Shown: one piece after another, positions 1 to 10,245 of the stretch
Numbering within the stretch: the stretch's first letter is position 1
Layout of the letters: every line of letters starts with the position of its first letter
Assembly (NCBI GenBank): GCA_036939975.1
Contig: JALLPB010000391.1
Location: forward strand, 1 to 16,464
Source of the DNA: Cyclostephanos tholiformis
Taxonomy: Eukaryota > Bacillariophyta > Thalassiosirophyceae > Thalassiosirales > Thalassiosiraceae
Reading direction: 5' to 3'
Length of the DNA: 16,464 nt
The notes under the pieces: model-generated
What the model was told of the DNA's origin: nothing
The model's database searches: none
What the model saw: only the letters and a program-made list of their open reading frames with translations
Program-made: the position numbers and the translations under genes

Positions 1-618
1 CTGTCACACCCTAGAACATTAGCTGGTGCTTAAACCCCGACTTGTACGGTAGGTCCAGTCGCAAGACTTGACTACAAAAAAATTAATCGAAACGAAAAGT
101 ACGACGTCGCAACATGCACGCCGGTCAATTACGATATCACGTGAGTCACCATATGTCGCTCATTCGCGCGCCGTGGGCCGTCAGGAGAGCGAGGGAGAGA
201 GATAGGACGAGGGAGGGAGGGAGGGAGGGAGGGAGGGAGGGTGGGGAGAAGAGCGAGAGAGAGAGGACGCCGCGAGCGGAGAACATCCCACGACGCCGCC
301 CCACCGTCGTGGATATCGTCCAATGCAACACGATGGCGGCGCCGATTGTCCGATGTGCGGGGATCAATGTATTCGCTGTCGTTATTTGGCGGCCTCTTGT
401 CCTCATGTGGGCCGAATGATGGCAGCACCCGTCAGCGGGTCGATCATTATTATTTATGCACGTCTGACGTAGGAGCATATTAGTTCCCACGTGTATTCAT
501 CCCTTCTTCATCAGCTAACAATAATATTATTCTTACTTTGCTCAATCTGATCATTTCCTTCTGTCGTTCATGCGATGATGTGCCAATCGCATTCAATGAA
601 TATCCCAATGAACATACG
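1..618. other. Upstream region of the protease gene, no gene seen
   Basis: No convincing coding region is visible. Open frames on both strands between about 114 and 490 overlap each other and owe their openness to the purine-rich GGGA tract, giving Arg/Glu/Gly-rich or Ser/Leu/Pro-rich low-complexity translations. An E-box-like palindrome TCACGTGA lies at 137-144. The reading frame of the downstream protease is open from 484 (in-frame TAG at 481), but its first ATG is at 619, so 484-618 is probably 5' leader. The stretch probably carries the promoter of the protease gene; I see no clear TATA box. Confidence 0.5.
209..247 (+). repeat. (GGGA)n purine tract, potential G-quadruplex
   Basis: About eight consecutive GGGA units run from 209 to 240 and continue as GGGTGGGG to 246. 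Four or more G-runs of three with one-base loops fit the classical G-quadruplex pattern on the + strand. The tract is flanked by further GA-rich sequence (181-208 and 247-275). It sits roughly 370 bases upstream of the protease start codon, so it may influence that promoter, but this is inference. Confidence 0.85.
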
Positions 619-3474
619 ATGCAGGACTTCACCCTATTGAGGGAGGCGAGGGAGCGGTTGAAATTCCGACGACAGCTTACCGTGACTACCAATCTTTGTC
701 TCGGTCCGTCCTTCAAGGAACTCCCCTCTTCATCCAGTCCACCCTCTGCGACTTTCGCACGATCCATTTCTACCTTCCGTTCTCCTTATCATTTACATCA
801 CGGTGGTAGAATATTTTCCACATCGGGCCTCGGACTCGGCAGCGGAAGCCTATTGCAACGCACCCTGCTGGGGGGGACCAGTTTGACCTCGACGATCTCG
901 CATCACGATGCTTCGACGATAGGGAACAACACCCCCACTATGCAACTAAGTCGCGGATTCCTGACTAACCTCCGTCGTGACCTTCATCTCAAATCCCTCG
1001 AACGCGCGGCCAACTCTTCCCCCCATGACGTCCACGCTCAATACGAATTCCTCTACGAACTGTCACAGTCCTATCCCGACGCGGTCATCGTGCGATTCGA
1101 GCAATTCAAGGACTTCGCCGTGGACGAGCGAACCGGATTGCTGTACCTGAATGCGCTGCAACGGAGTGGACGACAGGATTCGTTCGGCATGAGAAAGTTC
1201 GTTGAGAGGCTACAGGCTGGCGGCGCGGTCAACCCCGAGACGATACGGGCATTGGAGGAATTGGGGAGCGAGAAGCACAAGAGGGGGGAGATGGCAGGTC
1301 GCGCTTCCAAGTTGCTGTCTAGCGGAAACATCTCGCCGGTGCTCGGATCCCACCACGGCGGGGTCGGATTCGGGGGGCGTGGCAATTCTCCCAATTCGCC
1401 GATATTCGTCCAATCGCACTCCCCCGCTCGCACCCGCGAGATGCTCTTCGCCCTCGCGCGTCAGGTTTTGATCGCGTTCGTCGTCGTTTCGGCCCTAACT
1501 GTGGTATTCACGGAACAGGGATTGGGTCGTGGTGGGATGGGCGGAGCCATGGGAAACGGGAAGCACATTCAGGAAGCGGAGGGTTCCGACGTCCGCTTCG
1601 ACGACGTCAAGGGAGTTACTGAGGCAAAAGCCGAGCTGGAGGAGATCGTCCTGTATTTGAAGGATCCCGATAGATTCACGAGGTTGGGAGGGAAGTTGCC
1701 ACGCGGATTATTGTTGACTGGTGGGTAGTTACATCTACTGTTTTTTCATTTGGCGTGAGCGCTCACTCGGAAATATGACTCACACGTTAGGAACTTACTC
1801 GTCCATTAATTTCCATCGCAGGTCCTCCGGGAACAGGAAAGACTCTCTTGGCAAAGGCCATCGCAGGCGAGGCTGGCGTCCCCTTCTTTTTTGCGGTGAG
1901 TTTCATTATTGTTATGATTCGATACTTAGGTAGTTCTTCATCAATCATGCTTATCTCTGATATTTTGGCGCGCAAAATCATAGTCTGGCAGTCAGTTCGA
2001 GGAGGTTTATGTAGGACTTGGGGCTAAGCGCATACGAGAACTGTTTGAGGCGGCGAAGCAGAAGAGTCCCGCAATCATTTTCATCGACGAGATCGATGCT
2101 GTGGGCGGTTCTAGGAAGTTGAAAGATCAAAGTGCACTTAAGCAAACGTTGAACGAGCTGCTGGTGCAGATGGATGGATTTGAGGAAAACAGCGGTGAGT
2201 TAATTGTTAAAAAGTTGTTGTTTTAGTGTGAGTTGATAATGGTACATGCCTCCTGAACAAGGTTCAATTTGAGCAGGAATCATCGTCGTCGGGGCCACCA
2301 ATTTTGCCGAATCACTTGACTCGGCGCTGTTGCGTCCTGGACGATTTGACAAACACGTGACAGTGCCTCTGCCGGACGTCGGAGGTAGGAAGGAAATACT
2401 AGAAATGTACGCGGCCAAGACAAAGATTGCGAAAGACGTCGATCTCAACATATTGGCAAGGGGCACTACTGGATTTTCTGGCGCCGACCTATACAATCTT
2501 ATGAACCAGGCGGCCGTCAAGGCAAGCGTGGATGGCCTAGAGGCCATTACGATGCAAATCTTTGAGTGGGCTAAGGACAAAATTCTCATGGGGGCTGAGC
2601 GAAAATCTGCAGTGATAACGCCCGAAACGGCCAGATGTACGGCGTACCACGAGGCTGGACATGCTCTCGTAGGAGTACTGACGGAAGGCGCGCGGACGAT
2701 ACACAAGGCGACAATAATGCCGCGGGGTCAGTCGCTGGGAATGGTAACCATGCTCCCAGATGGTGATCAGACCTCCATGAGCTACAAACAGATGCTTGCG
2801 CAGCTAGACGTTTGTATGGGCGGGCGGATCGCCGAGGAGCTAATTTTTGGCAATGAAAACATCACGAGCGGGGCCTCGTCGGATATCCAACAGGCGACCA
2901 ATATCGCGAGGTCAATGGTGACTAAATACGGTTTTAGCGATGATGTGGGGATCGTGTATTATGGTGGTAGCACTGGGCAAGAGGACGCGAGTGTGAATAT
3001 GCGGAATCAGATTGATGAGGAAGTAAGAAAACTGACAAGTGCGGCTTATGAAAGGGCGAGAGTGAGTGTGGTCTTTTTCAAATGCAGGATGTGTATTGAT
3101 GTATTTGATTAGCCCTCGATAGATTTCTCACTTTCTGTTTTCCGCTGTAGGCTCTCCTCAAGAAGCATTCTAAGGAGCACGCACTTTTGGCGGAAACGCT
3201 GTTGGAATACGAGAGTAGGTTTCGTGCTTATTTACCTGTATGTGTGTTCTTCGTTTGCTTAATACTCTCTCCTCAACAACGTTGCGACATTGTAAAAACA
3301 GCCTTGACAGGTGATGAAGTAAGGGATTTGGTTTTGAAAGGGAAAAAACCCGAAAGGCCGGTGGTCAACACAGATGGATCGCTTGGAGATCAATCAATTC
3401 TTAAAATTAAGAAATCCGAGGGGAAACCTCGGGGCGGTTTGGCTGGTCTCGCAGACAAGGTCCGTCCACGCTGA
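619..3474 (+). CDS. YME1: Mitochondrial i-AAA protease (FtsH/YME1 type), six exons
   Basis: ATP-dependent zinc metalloprotease of the FtsH family. It probably sits in the mitochondrial inner membrane facing the intermembrane space and degrades misfolded or unassembled membrane proteins. Exons: 619-1720, 1822-1895, 1984-2194, 2277-3061, 3151-3214, 3302-3474, giving about 802 residues; all five introns are GT-AG, 82-101 nt. The Ser/Arg-rich N-terminus resembles a mitochondrial presequence. The YME1/FtsH4-type N-domain starts near residue 125 (LERAANSSP), and one membrane segment lies near 283-297, as expected for i-AAA rather than two-pass m-AAA forms. Walker A GPPGTGKT is at 368-375 (split by intron 1), pore-loop YVG at 401-403, Walker B IIFIDEID at 423-430, Arg-finger region RPGR at 482-485, zinc motif HEAGH at 587-591 and probable third ligand Asp 665. 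All key residues are intact. The start at 619 is the first in-frame ATG after an upstream stop; 940 is an alternative. Confidence 0.93.
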
Positions 3475-3490
3475 GGTGTCAAAGAAGACA

Positions 3491-3516
3491 ATTGATCACG
3501 AGGATTGATCACGAGG
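3491..3516 (+). repeat. 13-bp perfect tandem duplication after the protease stop
   Basis: The unit ATTGATCACGAGG occurs twice in direct succession (3491-3503 and 3504-3516), 17 bases after the protease stop codon and therefore in its presumed 3' UTR. Each copy contains the palindrome TGATCA. It looks like a simple slippage duplication; no function is implied. Confidence 0.95.
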
Positions 3517-3603
3517 ATGTAAATTGAAGGAATCAGAATGAGATGTCGTGAAATTAGTCAGTCACTTTTGCAGCCGCTACAGGATGGGTTATGTAAAATA
3601 ATC

Positions 3604-3609
3604 AATAAA
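3604..3609 (+). promoter_or_regulatory. Possible polyadenylation signal AATAAA of the protease gene
   Basis: AATAAA lies 130 bases after the protease stop codon; a second copy lies at 3671-3676. Both fall in the 220-base gap between two convergent genes. Whether this alga uses AATAAA is not shown by the sequence, and the gap is AT-rich enough for chance occurrences. Confidence 0.3.
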
Positions 3610-3694
3610 ATAATTGAGTAGAGTGTCATATTCTGGAGTGCTTAATAGATATCAGCAACCATAAAACATGAATAAATTTTGTTGGTACTGTCCT

Positions 3695-6600
3695 TTAAAA
3701 CAATAGCGCACAACACCAAACTGTAATAGGAATGAAAATTGAGCAGACAGACGCAGTACTTAACGAAGCAGAATTCATTGACAATCCAGCATACCAACTT
3801 TTGAATTCTGGTGAGATGGCTTGCGTTGATGCAAAAGAAGATGTCGTTGGCGGATCAGATTCACCTATGATGTTGCCTGCAGTAGATGTGCTGTTAACCT
3901 CACAACATTGTGTGAACAAATCTCTTTGGGCGTTGATGCAATTTTCACTGGATTCCTCTTTCCTTGAGTATAAGAAGTGATACACTTGAAGACAGCTGAT
4001 AAAAAAAAAGAAGCATCATAGATGAATTCGGCATACAATGAAAATGATTATTAGCTCGCCATTGGTCATAGATTTGACTCACGTCTTCACCTCTCCTTCA
4101 TAAGAAATTTCCACATCGCTTTTCATGTAGAAATTAATTCCATTCAATGTGCAAATATCACAAGGTTTAGTAGGAGTTTGGATACAACATGTTTCAGCGT
4201 AAGTGGTTTGGCTAGTTTTGCATCTTTCCGAGTCTGAAGCGACACCTTCGTCCAAAAATATCTTGCTGTCAAGTTCATGGCAAATTGCCTCTTCTCCGGG
4301 AAAGAACACAGTATCTTCCCATTCATCACCGCACAGATTGCACTTTTCGAAGCTGTGATTACATATTCCACATGGGCAAGAGTAGAGATAACGGCTATGG
4401 GACACGCATGGGGAAACTAAATAGCTAGAAATCACATAAATCACGTACCAGCAGTCGGCAAAATGTGTTCTCTGTATCTCAACACACTGGTCACTTGCCG
4501 GTCCAAAGTTCAAAAGAACTTCGATTGCAAGATCTGAACAAGAGATTTCATCACCATCAAAATCGACCACCACATTTCTTCGGATGTTATACAACGGCCC
4601 GTCGTTTCTTGCACCACAAAGTTCACAGCCATCATCCGGTTGGTTTGTTGCGTTTGTGTCACCGCTGATATACATCGGGGAGTGGATGTCAGATGTGCTG
4701 ATACTCTCATTCTCATCTGGAAGCAGATCTGATAACTGCAGAGGATGACACACGAAATCTGTGTAGCAAAATTCATCATCGGCGCACTCATCGCCATTTG
4801 GACAACTCGTTGCTGTTTCACACTTAATGTTTTTAAGGAATGAAAGTGAGCTAATAAAGATGCGCCGTGTCTAGTGCATGCACTTGAACAGATAGTGGAC
4901 CCATAAAAACACCACTTACCGTCGTTAAGAGCAATTTATATTCAGTCGAACAAAAATTTCCCGCAATAGATTTTGCGATGACATCCTCTTGGCTGATCAA
5001 AGTTGCACAAGGACTATTGGAAAAACACTTTTCACCTGATGGACATTCATCACCTCGTGGACAAGGCGTGCTACTGGCGCAGTTACTGGTGTGATAATCC
5101 CAGGTGATTCCGCAAAAGAATGTGTTGATTGTTGGCGCTTTGGATGACAATGAGATAATTTGCGAATAGGACGGCGACGATGTTGGCTTTGTAAATGATT
5201 CGACTGCAACTAATTCTGCTTGTGAAGTAGGACTTGTTGACGAAGAATCATCTTGGTTACTCAAATATGCACATGGACTGGCGGCAAAACACAGTTCCCC
5301 CGGCGGACATTCATCTCCATTTGGACAAGGTGTACTGCTCTCGCAATTTTTGATATGATAATCCCAGGTAATTCCGCAAAAGAATTTGTTCACATTTGGC
5401 GCTTTGGACGGTGATGACGCTGTGAGTGAATTGGACGGAGATGATGTTGACTGAAGTTGGAAAGGTGACACGGTTGACTGTGTGATCGATTCGTCTATAA
5501 CAGTTTCCGTCCCTGGAGTGGGGCTCGCGAATGAAGAATATGCCGGATATTGAGAAGTGACAACATTGTTCGAGGTTTGAATAATCATAGGCTGCACGGA
5601 TGGGCTTGATGTCATCTATAACACGTTGAGAACAAAGGGTGAGTTACATAATGGAGAAACGCCAAGACATTTGAGCAGGACGAGAAACATAGGCATGGAC
5701 ATACCAGTGAGCTTGGAGTATTAATTGGCGGCATTGATGTTTTTGGAGACATCGTGGGGGTGGGGGGACTGCTTGCGTTGGCGGCAGATTCATATTGTGC
5801 TGTGCAGACTGGCACCGAGAAGCATCCTTCATTATCCGCGCAATAATCGGATCCCACGCCGCTGGGGCAGGGTTTGCTCGTAAAACACTTTATGGTGATC
5901 TTAGCAAATGTTTCGCCACAAAAGAAGGTGTTTCCCGATGGATTCTGATACATGGTAATACCATCCATTCCTTCACCCTCATCAATGGTTGCACTAGGCT
6001 CCGCAGATATAGCACCGTATTCCTGCCCACTTTCTGATGGAGATCGACTAGTAGCTTCAAACCCATCCTGCATCGTAGGTTCAACAGATTGAACTAAGAT
6101 AAGCTCGGTTGGTGATGATGGCATAGGACTAGGGATGGCACTGGTAATGCTACAGCCGGTGATGCCCGCGAAGCAATTGTGCGTAACGTCTGAACATTCC
6201 GAACTCGAACCGCCGGGACACGGTTCGCATACGATTGCAGCGTTGGAGGCTGAAGCGCCGCACTGGATGAAAAGATGGGTTCGTAAATAAAATATATGCA
6301 TGAATTGGGCACAAGTATGATGAAATGGGTTAACGTAAAATATTTCAGAGTAAACACTCAAAGACGAATCACTTACAAAAAATAGGTCGTTATTGGTATA
6401 CGCATGAGTCATATTCGGCATGAATTCAGGCGATGGAATAGGAGTATGAGTAGGCTGAAATTGGACCTCGACTGCCTGCTCGCTTTCTGATGGCAATCGA
6501 CTCGGAGCAGCAAACCCATCCTCGTGAATCACCACACTTGGCTCGATAGTGCTACTATTGGCACTAGCATCATTACTAGGGTCGGCAATAGAGTTTTTAC

Positions 6601-7262
6601 AGCCGGTGATGCCCGCGAAGCAATTGTGTGTAACGTCTGAACATTCCAATCTCGAACCGCCAGGACATGGTTCGCAAACGCTTCTGGCGTTGGAGGCCGA
6701 AGCACCGCACTGAAGCAGTTCAAGGTGAATGATGGGATACACGAATGCGAAATCATTTATAAAGTATATTCAGTCATGACGCTACACTCACGAAAAATTG
6801 GTCCTCGTTGGCATTCCCATCCGTCAAGTCCGGCATTATCATACTGCCATCATACTCTGGACAGTTGCCAATGTCCACATCCTGCCAGTAAGTGCAAATT
6901 CCCAAAGCTTCGTCGTATAATTGATTCGGCCAACATGGAATGACCCCGGGCTGGACCGTGATGCCGGTGACAGCATTAGTTACCGCCTCCCCCCCTCCCA
7001 CCAAATAGCCATCACTGCAATACACGTAGCCTCGACAGTCGCGAGTGGCCTTGTAGCCAGTATACTTCACGGAACCATCCGAGCTCGTGCACAGATGACT
7101 CGGGTCGTTGACGCCGCCTCTGTCGCTTGATTGACTGTTGATTCGTATTGGCCGAAGTGCCAACAAAGCCAGAAGTGGCAGTCGTAGAGCTCTGGCATCG
7201 CCGCCGCCGCGGACATGATGACGTCGTTCCTTTCGTTGATTGTTGTTGATCCTCGTTTGCAT
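3695..7262 (-). CDS. Secreted modular Cys-rich protein with CBM14-like domain, seven exons
   Basis: Assembled exons (minus strand): 7262-6792, 6709-6377, 6262-5705, 5615-4920, 4822-4449, 4394-4083, 3995-3695; about 1014 residues. The N-terminus has a basic stretch then a short Leu-rich core (weak signal peptide). Residues 58-134 carry six Cys spaced 17, 5, 27, 12, 10, with aromatic residues as in peritrophin-A/CBM14 chitin-binding domains, though the third loop is long. Six small modules follow, starting C158, C269, C383, C534, C622 and C676; the last three share the spacing C-x10-C-x5-C-x5-C-x5-C-x5-C. Three larger modules of form CxxC...C...C...CC start at C752, C829 and C889. Ser/Thr/Pro linkers separate the modules, and the C-terminus is a hydrophobic tail ending at the stop, GPI-signal-like. 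Probably a cell-wall or surface protein that binds chitin or another glycan; function is inferred. The gene is convergent with the protease gene. The 54-nt intron 4395-4448 and the start codon are the least certain points. Confidence 0.8.
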
Positions 7263-8449
7263 TCTCAAAACTTTTATGTTACGACCTCACAACATAGTGG
7301 CGTGGTCCTCGGCTGACGAACCCCCCAAGGAGCGTTCGGATCACTTCTACCTAACTGCATACTAGCGATGTCGCAAGGGCTCATCTATTTAGGTCGGCCG
7401 GCTGAGCAGCCTCCTCTCCAAGTAAGACTGATAAAGTGCACATTTGTCTTTTCGCGGGAAAATAATATTTACGAAAGGAATTTTGGGTTGAAAACTTGTT
7501 GAGCCCACTGTCAATTCAACCCATAAGTCGATTCTTTCGTCTTACACCACAGCCTTTTTTTGTTTGTCTTGCATACGAAAGTAAACGAAGGATGTGACAC
7601 TGATTTTTTGCTCTTTTTGAGACATGAGAGTCCCCGAAAGGAGTGTGATTGGATTTTCAGCTGAGGAAAACCATCATTTTTCTCAGGCCATTCTACACAT
7701 ATAATCCCTAGTAAGACACCCCCGCCAAGGCGGATGCTGCTGTTCTACGGCCACTATGTTGGCTCCCCCCAGGCAGAGCGACATTCCACAGGCAGCCCTC
7801 ATTTTGTGCAACAGGTTTATGTCATTAAACCTAGAGTATCGTATTTTCATTACTTCTTATTCAGAATTTAAAATATGGCACAACATCAACCCGCAGTGTC
7901 TGTGTTTGTCGAGTCCTGCAAATAGCAGCAGTACTTTGGCTTGATAAAAATCAAACACTCACTAGAACCTATTGAGCATGTGAGTCTGGAGAGTTCACTT
8001 TGGGGCTAAAGGCTGCCACCCAGCTCATGTTCTTCATGCCTAATGGGGCGGCGATTGATTTTCAGCCAGGGTCGACCCTTGTAGCTTTCCCCAAGTTTTC
8101 CTTTTATGTTCTAGTTAAAATTTACTTTGGCAACCTGTATACCATTGGAAAGCTCTCTTCAAGCTATATCTGCAGATATAACTATTTTTAAGGTATGTCT
8201 ATTTTCCAGCGAGTTATGTTTTTTCTGATAGATATTCTGTCTTTTGTGGGGAAAATGAACTGATAGCATTGTAGTAGCTTCTCTCTAGAGGAGGCACCAT
8301 AGTATCATATCCAGGAGGCATTCAGGATTGGTAGTTGGTAGTACCATACTATCAGTATGCCTTCTTCAAGTTTTTGGGTGGGAACAAGGAACTACTAGTA
8401 CTCCATGTCCTGAATTGTATTCAATATTGTGAAAGCCCTCCCATGCTTG
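7263..8449. other. Intergenic stretch upstream of the Cys-rich gene, no gene recognised
   Basis: The part next to 7262 must hold the minus-strand promoter of the Cys-rich protein gene, but no TATA or initiator stands out. Short open frames on the + strand at 7756-7944, 8000-8191 and 8335-8547 have no recognisable domain and composition typical of AT-rich non-coding DNA. Small symmetrical elements are visible: an imperfect hairpin at 7661-7686 (CTGAGGAAAA against TTTTTCTCAG), a GGGTCGACCC palindrome at 8069-8078 and a perfect 16-bp palindrome TATATCTGCAGATATA at 8165-8180. Confidence 0.5.
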
Positions 8450-8680
8450 CCTCTGAAGGTGCAATCTGGGATATTGATAAAATAAATTTTATAGGCATGA
8501 TGGGTAAGAACCCTCCCATAAATTTATTTTATCTAAACGAAAATTAATAATTTGAAATTATCTACTCTCTGGCTTGATTTTGTACCTATTCCATCATATG
8601 TAGGATAGAAAATAAACGAAGTGGTAGTAGGGATTCCCATGTGGTTCCATGTTTAAACCAATATACAGTTTGTTTTTTCG

Positions 8681-8745
8681 GATGGGTGCAAGCAGAAATG
8701 TTTCTCACTATTTTGATGTGAGAAACAATTATGCTTGCACCCATC
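8681..8745. repeat. 65-nt hairpin with 14-bp and 9-bp stems
   Basis: GATGGGTGCAAGCA (8681-8694) is perfectly complementary to TGCTTGCACCCATC (8732-8745). After a symmetrical 5/5 internal loop, GTTTCTCAC (8700-8708) pairs with GTGAGAAAC (8718-8726) around a 9-base loop. The fold is strong and self-contained. It may be part of a repeat element or, if transcribed, a small structured RNA; nothing else supports a function. Confidence 0.85.
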
Positions 8746-9035
8746 TGCACTAGGTCGGATGGTGCAACTAGTCTAAACTTAACAGCTTAACTGCTAAGTC
8801 CATTCCAGTGGGAACAAAACTTGTTTTTTCCGGTAGGTAGGTAGGTGGTTTCCATGGAGGAATAGTATTATATTGTCTACGTAAAAAAACTTGGTGCGCC
8901 AAAAACTATTGTAGGGTACTGTATGACACAAAGCACAAAAGTTAACTAGCGCAAAAAAGGCGCTTCAAAATACAATTTGTTCATCATTGATCGCACAACC
9001 TTTGTACATATCATGCGTGACAGCTGGTGAGAGGA

Positions 9036-9062
9036 AGATAGTGCACGTTTAATGCACTATCT
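9036..9062. repeat. 10-bp perfect stem-loop
   Basis: AGATAGTGCA (9036-9045) pairs exactly with TGCACTATCT (9053-9062) around a 7-base loop. It is one of several hairpins inside the inverted-repeat-bounded region. No gene adjoins it, so a terminator role is not indicated. Confidence 0.8.
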
Positions 9063-9122
9063 AACTCTGTGAATAGAAAAAAATTGGCGAGTAACTATGC
9101 ACCAATAAAGCTCGTTAAAAAG

Positions 9123-9163
9123 TTGGTGCTCACGAGCGCCAATAGCTGTTAAGCTATTAACAG
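9123..9163. repeat. Two adjacent short stem-loops
   Basis: TTGGTGCTC (9123-9131) pairs with GAGCGCCAA (9134-9142) with one G-T wobble and a 2-base loop, so it is better described as a near-palindrome. CTGTTAA (9146-9152) pairs perfectly with TTAACAG (9157-9163) around GCTA. They sit three bases apart in gene-free DNA. Confidence 0.7.
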
Positions 9164-10089
9164 TTTTTATTTTCATTAGTATTAATTTTTACTACTACAT
9201 ATCTAAATCCTACTACTATACTGTGATAATACTATGATACTACTTACGATACACTTTCCAAGGCACAGCTACGTCAAAAACATGGTGACCATAGTGACCC
9301 CCTCCCGGCCAACACGAAGCTGAAACATGATGAAAACTGGGGCGCTGTTGCTAAAGAAAATATCGACGGATAGCTCAGGTTAGTGAGCATCCTTTTGGTG
9401 CAGCGGCACAGAAAAGTCACGAGAATTGCCTTTAACAACACACCTTTAACCAGCAAACACGCCGTGCCACTGCCTGTAGAAAATGGTAAATTAAATAAAG
9501 AAATAGTTAGTCATACAAAAAAAATTGCATTGCCGTGTTGTGACAATCAAGGTTGATTGTGTGACATACTGCAAAGTTACTTAAATCTTTAATTGAAGCC
9601 TGTGGAAGGTCGCGGTGGCGGGCAGGTGGGACCATGGTCATTATTTTTTTGGTTATGTGTTGTGTTGTGTGCTTAAGCATGAAGCCATTGGTTTTGAGTC
9701 TGCCGTTGGTCAATTTCAGCTATAAATGAAAGCTACATATGTAGGTTTTAGTATTAAAATACAATTCAGCGGGTGATGTGGCAGAGGAAAAGGATGATAT
9801 GATAACAAGAAAAATTACTTCCTTTCTTCTAGGAATTATTTTTCTTAATAAAGAAATTGGAGCATGTTAAGGAAATTTATTAGTACTTGGACCAATTAAT
9901 TTGGTGTAAAAATAAATAATGCAAACAACAAATCATATTTTCTCTCAGAATAAATGATAATTTTTTATACCAGATCTTTCTTTTATTGAGGTTGAGGGAG
10001 TTGTGGGGCTTAAATCCTACTGACATGTGATTTTCTACAAAATAAGAAAAGGGAAAGAAGGCCCAAGTGAACTACCTTATCATTTATTT

Positions 10090-10143
10090 ATTAGAATGGT
10101 AGAATCCAATCTAAGGGGGAAGAATGGATTCTACCATTCTAAT
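10090..10143. repeat. Hairpin with 23-bp arms, part of the TAGAATGG palindrome cluster
   Basis: The arm at 10090-10112 (ATTAGAATGGTAGAATCCAA, then TCT) is complementary to 10121-10143 with a single mismatch, around an 8-base purine loop (AAGGGGGA). The same sequence family recurs 65 bases further on as a perfect palindrome, so the two belong to one inverted-repeat cluster at about 10090-10260. Confidence 0.9.
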
Positions 10144-10207
10144 CTTCTAGAATATGCCTTGATGATGGAACTCGTGGACTTTGTATCAAAGTTCTGAATA
10201 GAATGGT

Positions 10208-10245
10208 GGTAGAATCCATTCTAGAGCTCTAGAATGGATTCTACC
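10208..10245. repeat. Perfect 38-bp palindrome
   Basis: GGTAGAATCCATTCTAGAG (10208-10226) is followed directly by its exact reverse complement (10227-10245), with no spacer and GAGCTC at the centre. Allowing a 3-base bulge (TGG at 10205-10207 or its register equivalent), the pairing extends outward through TAGAATGG on the left and CCATTCTA on the right. It has the same core sequence as the hairpin at 10090-10143. Confidence 0.95.

Noticed and set aside
114..490. Overlapping open frames on both strands over the GGGA tract
   Set aside because: Low-complexity Arg/Glu/Gly and Ser/Leu/Pro translations produced by the repeat; no domain, and the frames exclude one another.
3732..3980. Open + strand frame of 82 codons with an ATG
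   Set aside because: It lies opposite the last exon of the Cys-rich gene, whose minus-strand reading completes a Cys module (C...Q...CC) across a well-formed intron; the + frame has no recognisable content.
7770..9645. Short inverted similarity GCGACATTCCACAGGC (about 7778) and GCGACCTTCCACAGGC on the minus strand (about 9614)
   Set aside because: Only about 16 bases with one mismatch and no convincing extension; it may be chance and is not used to define an element.
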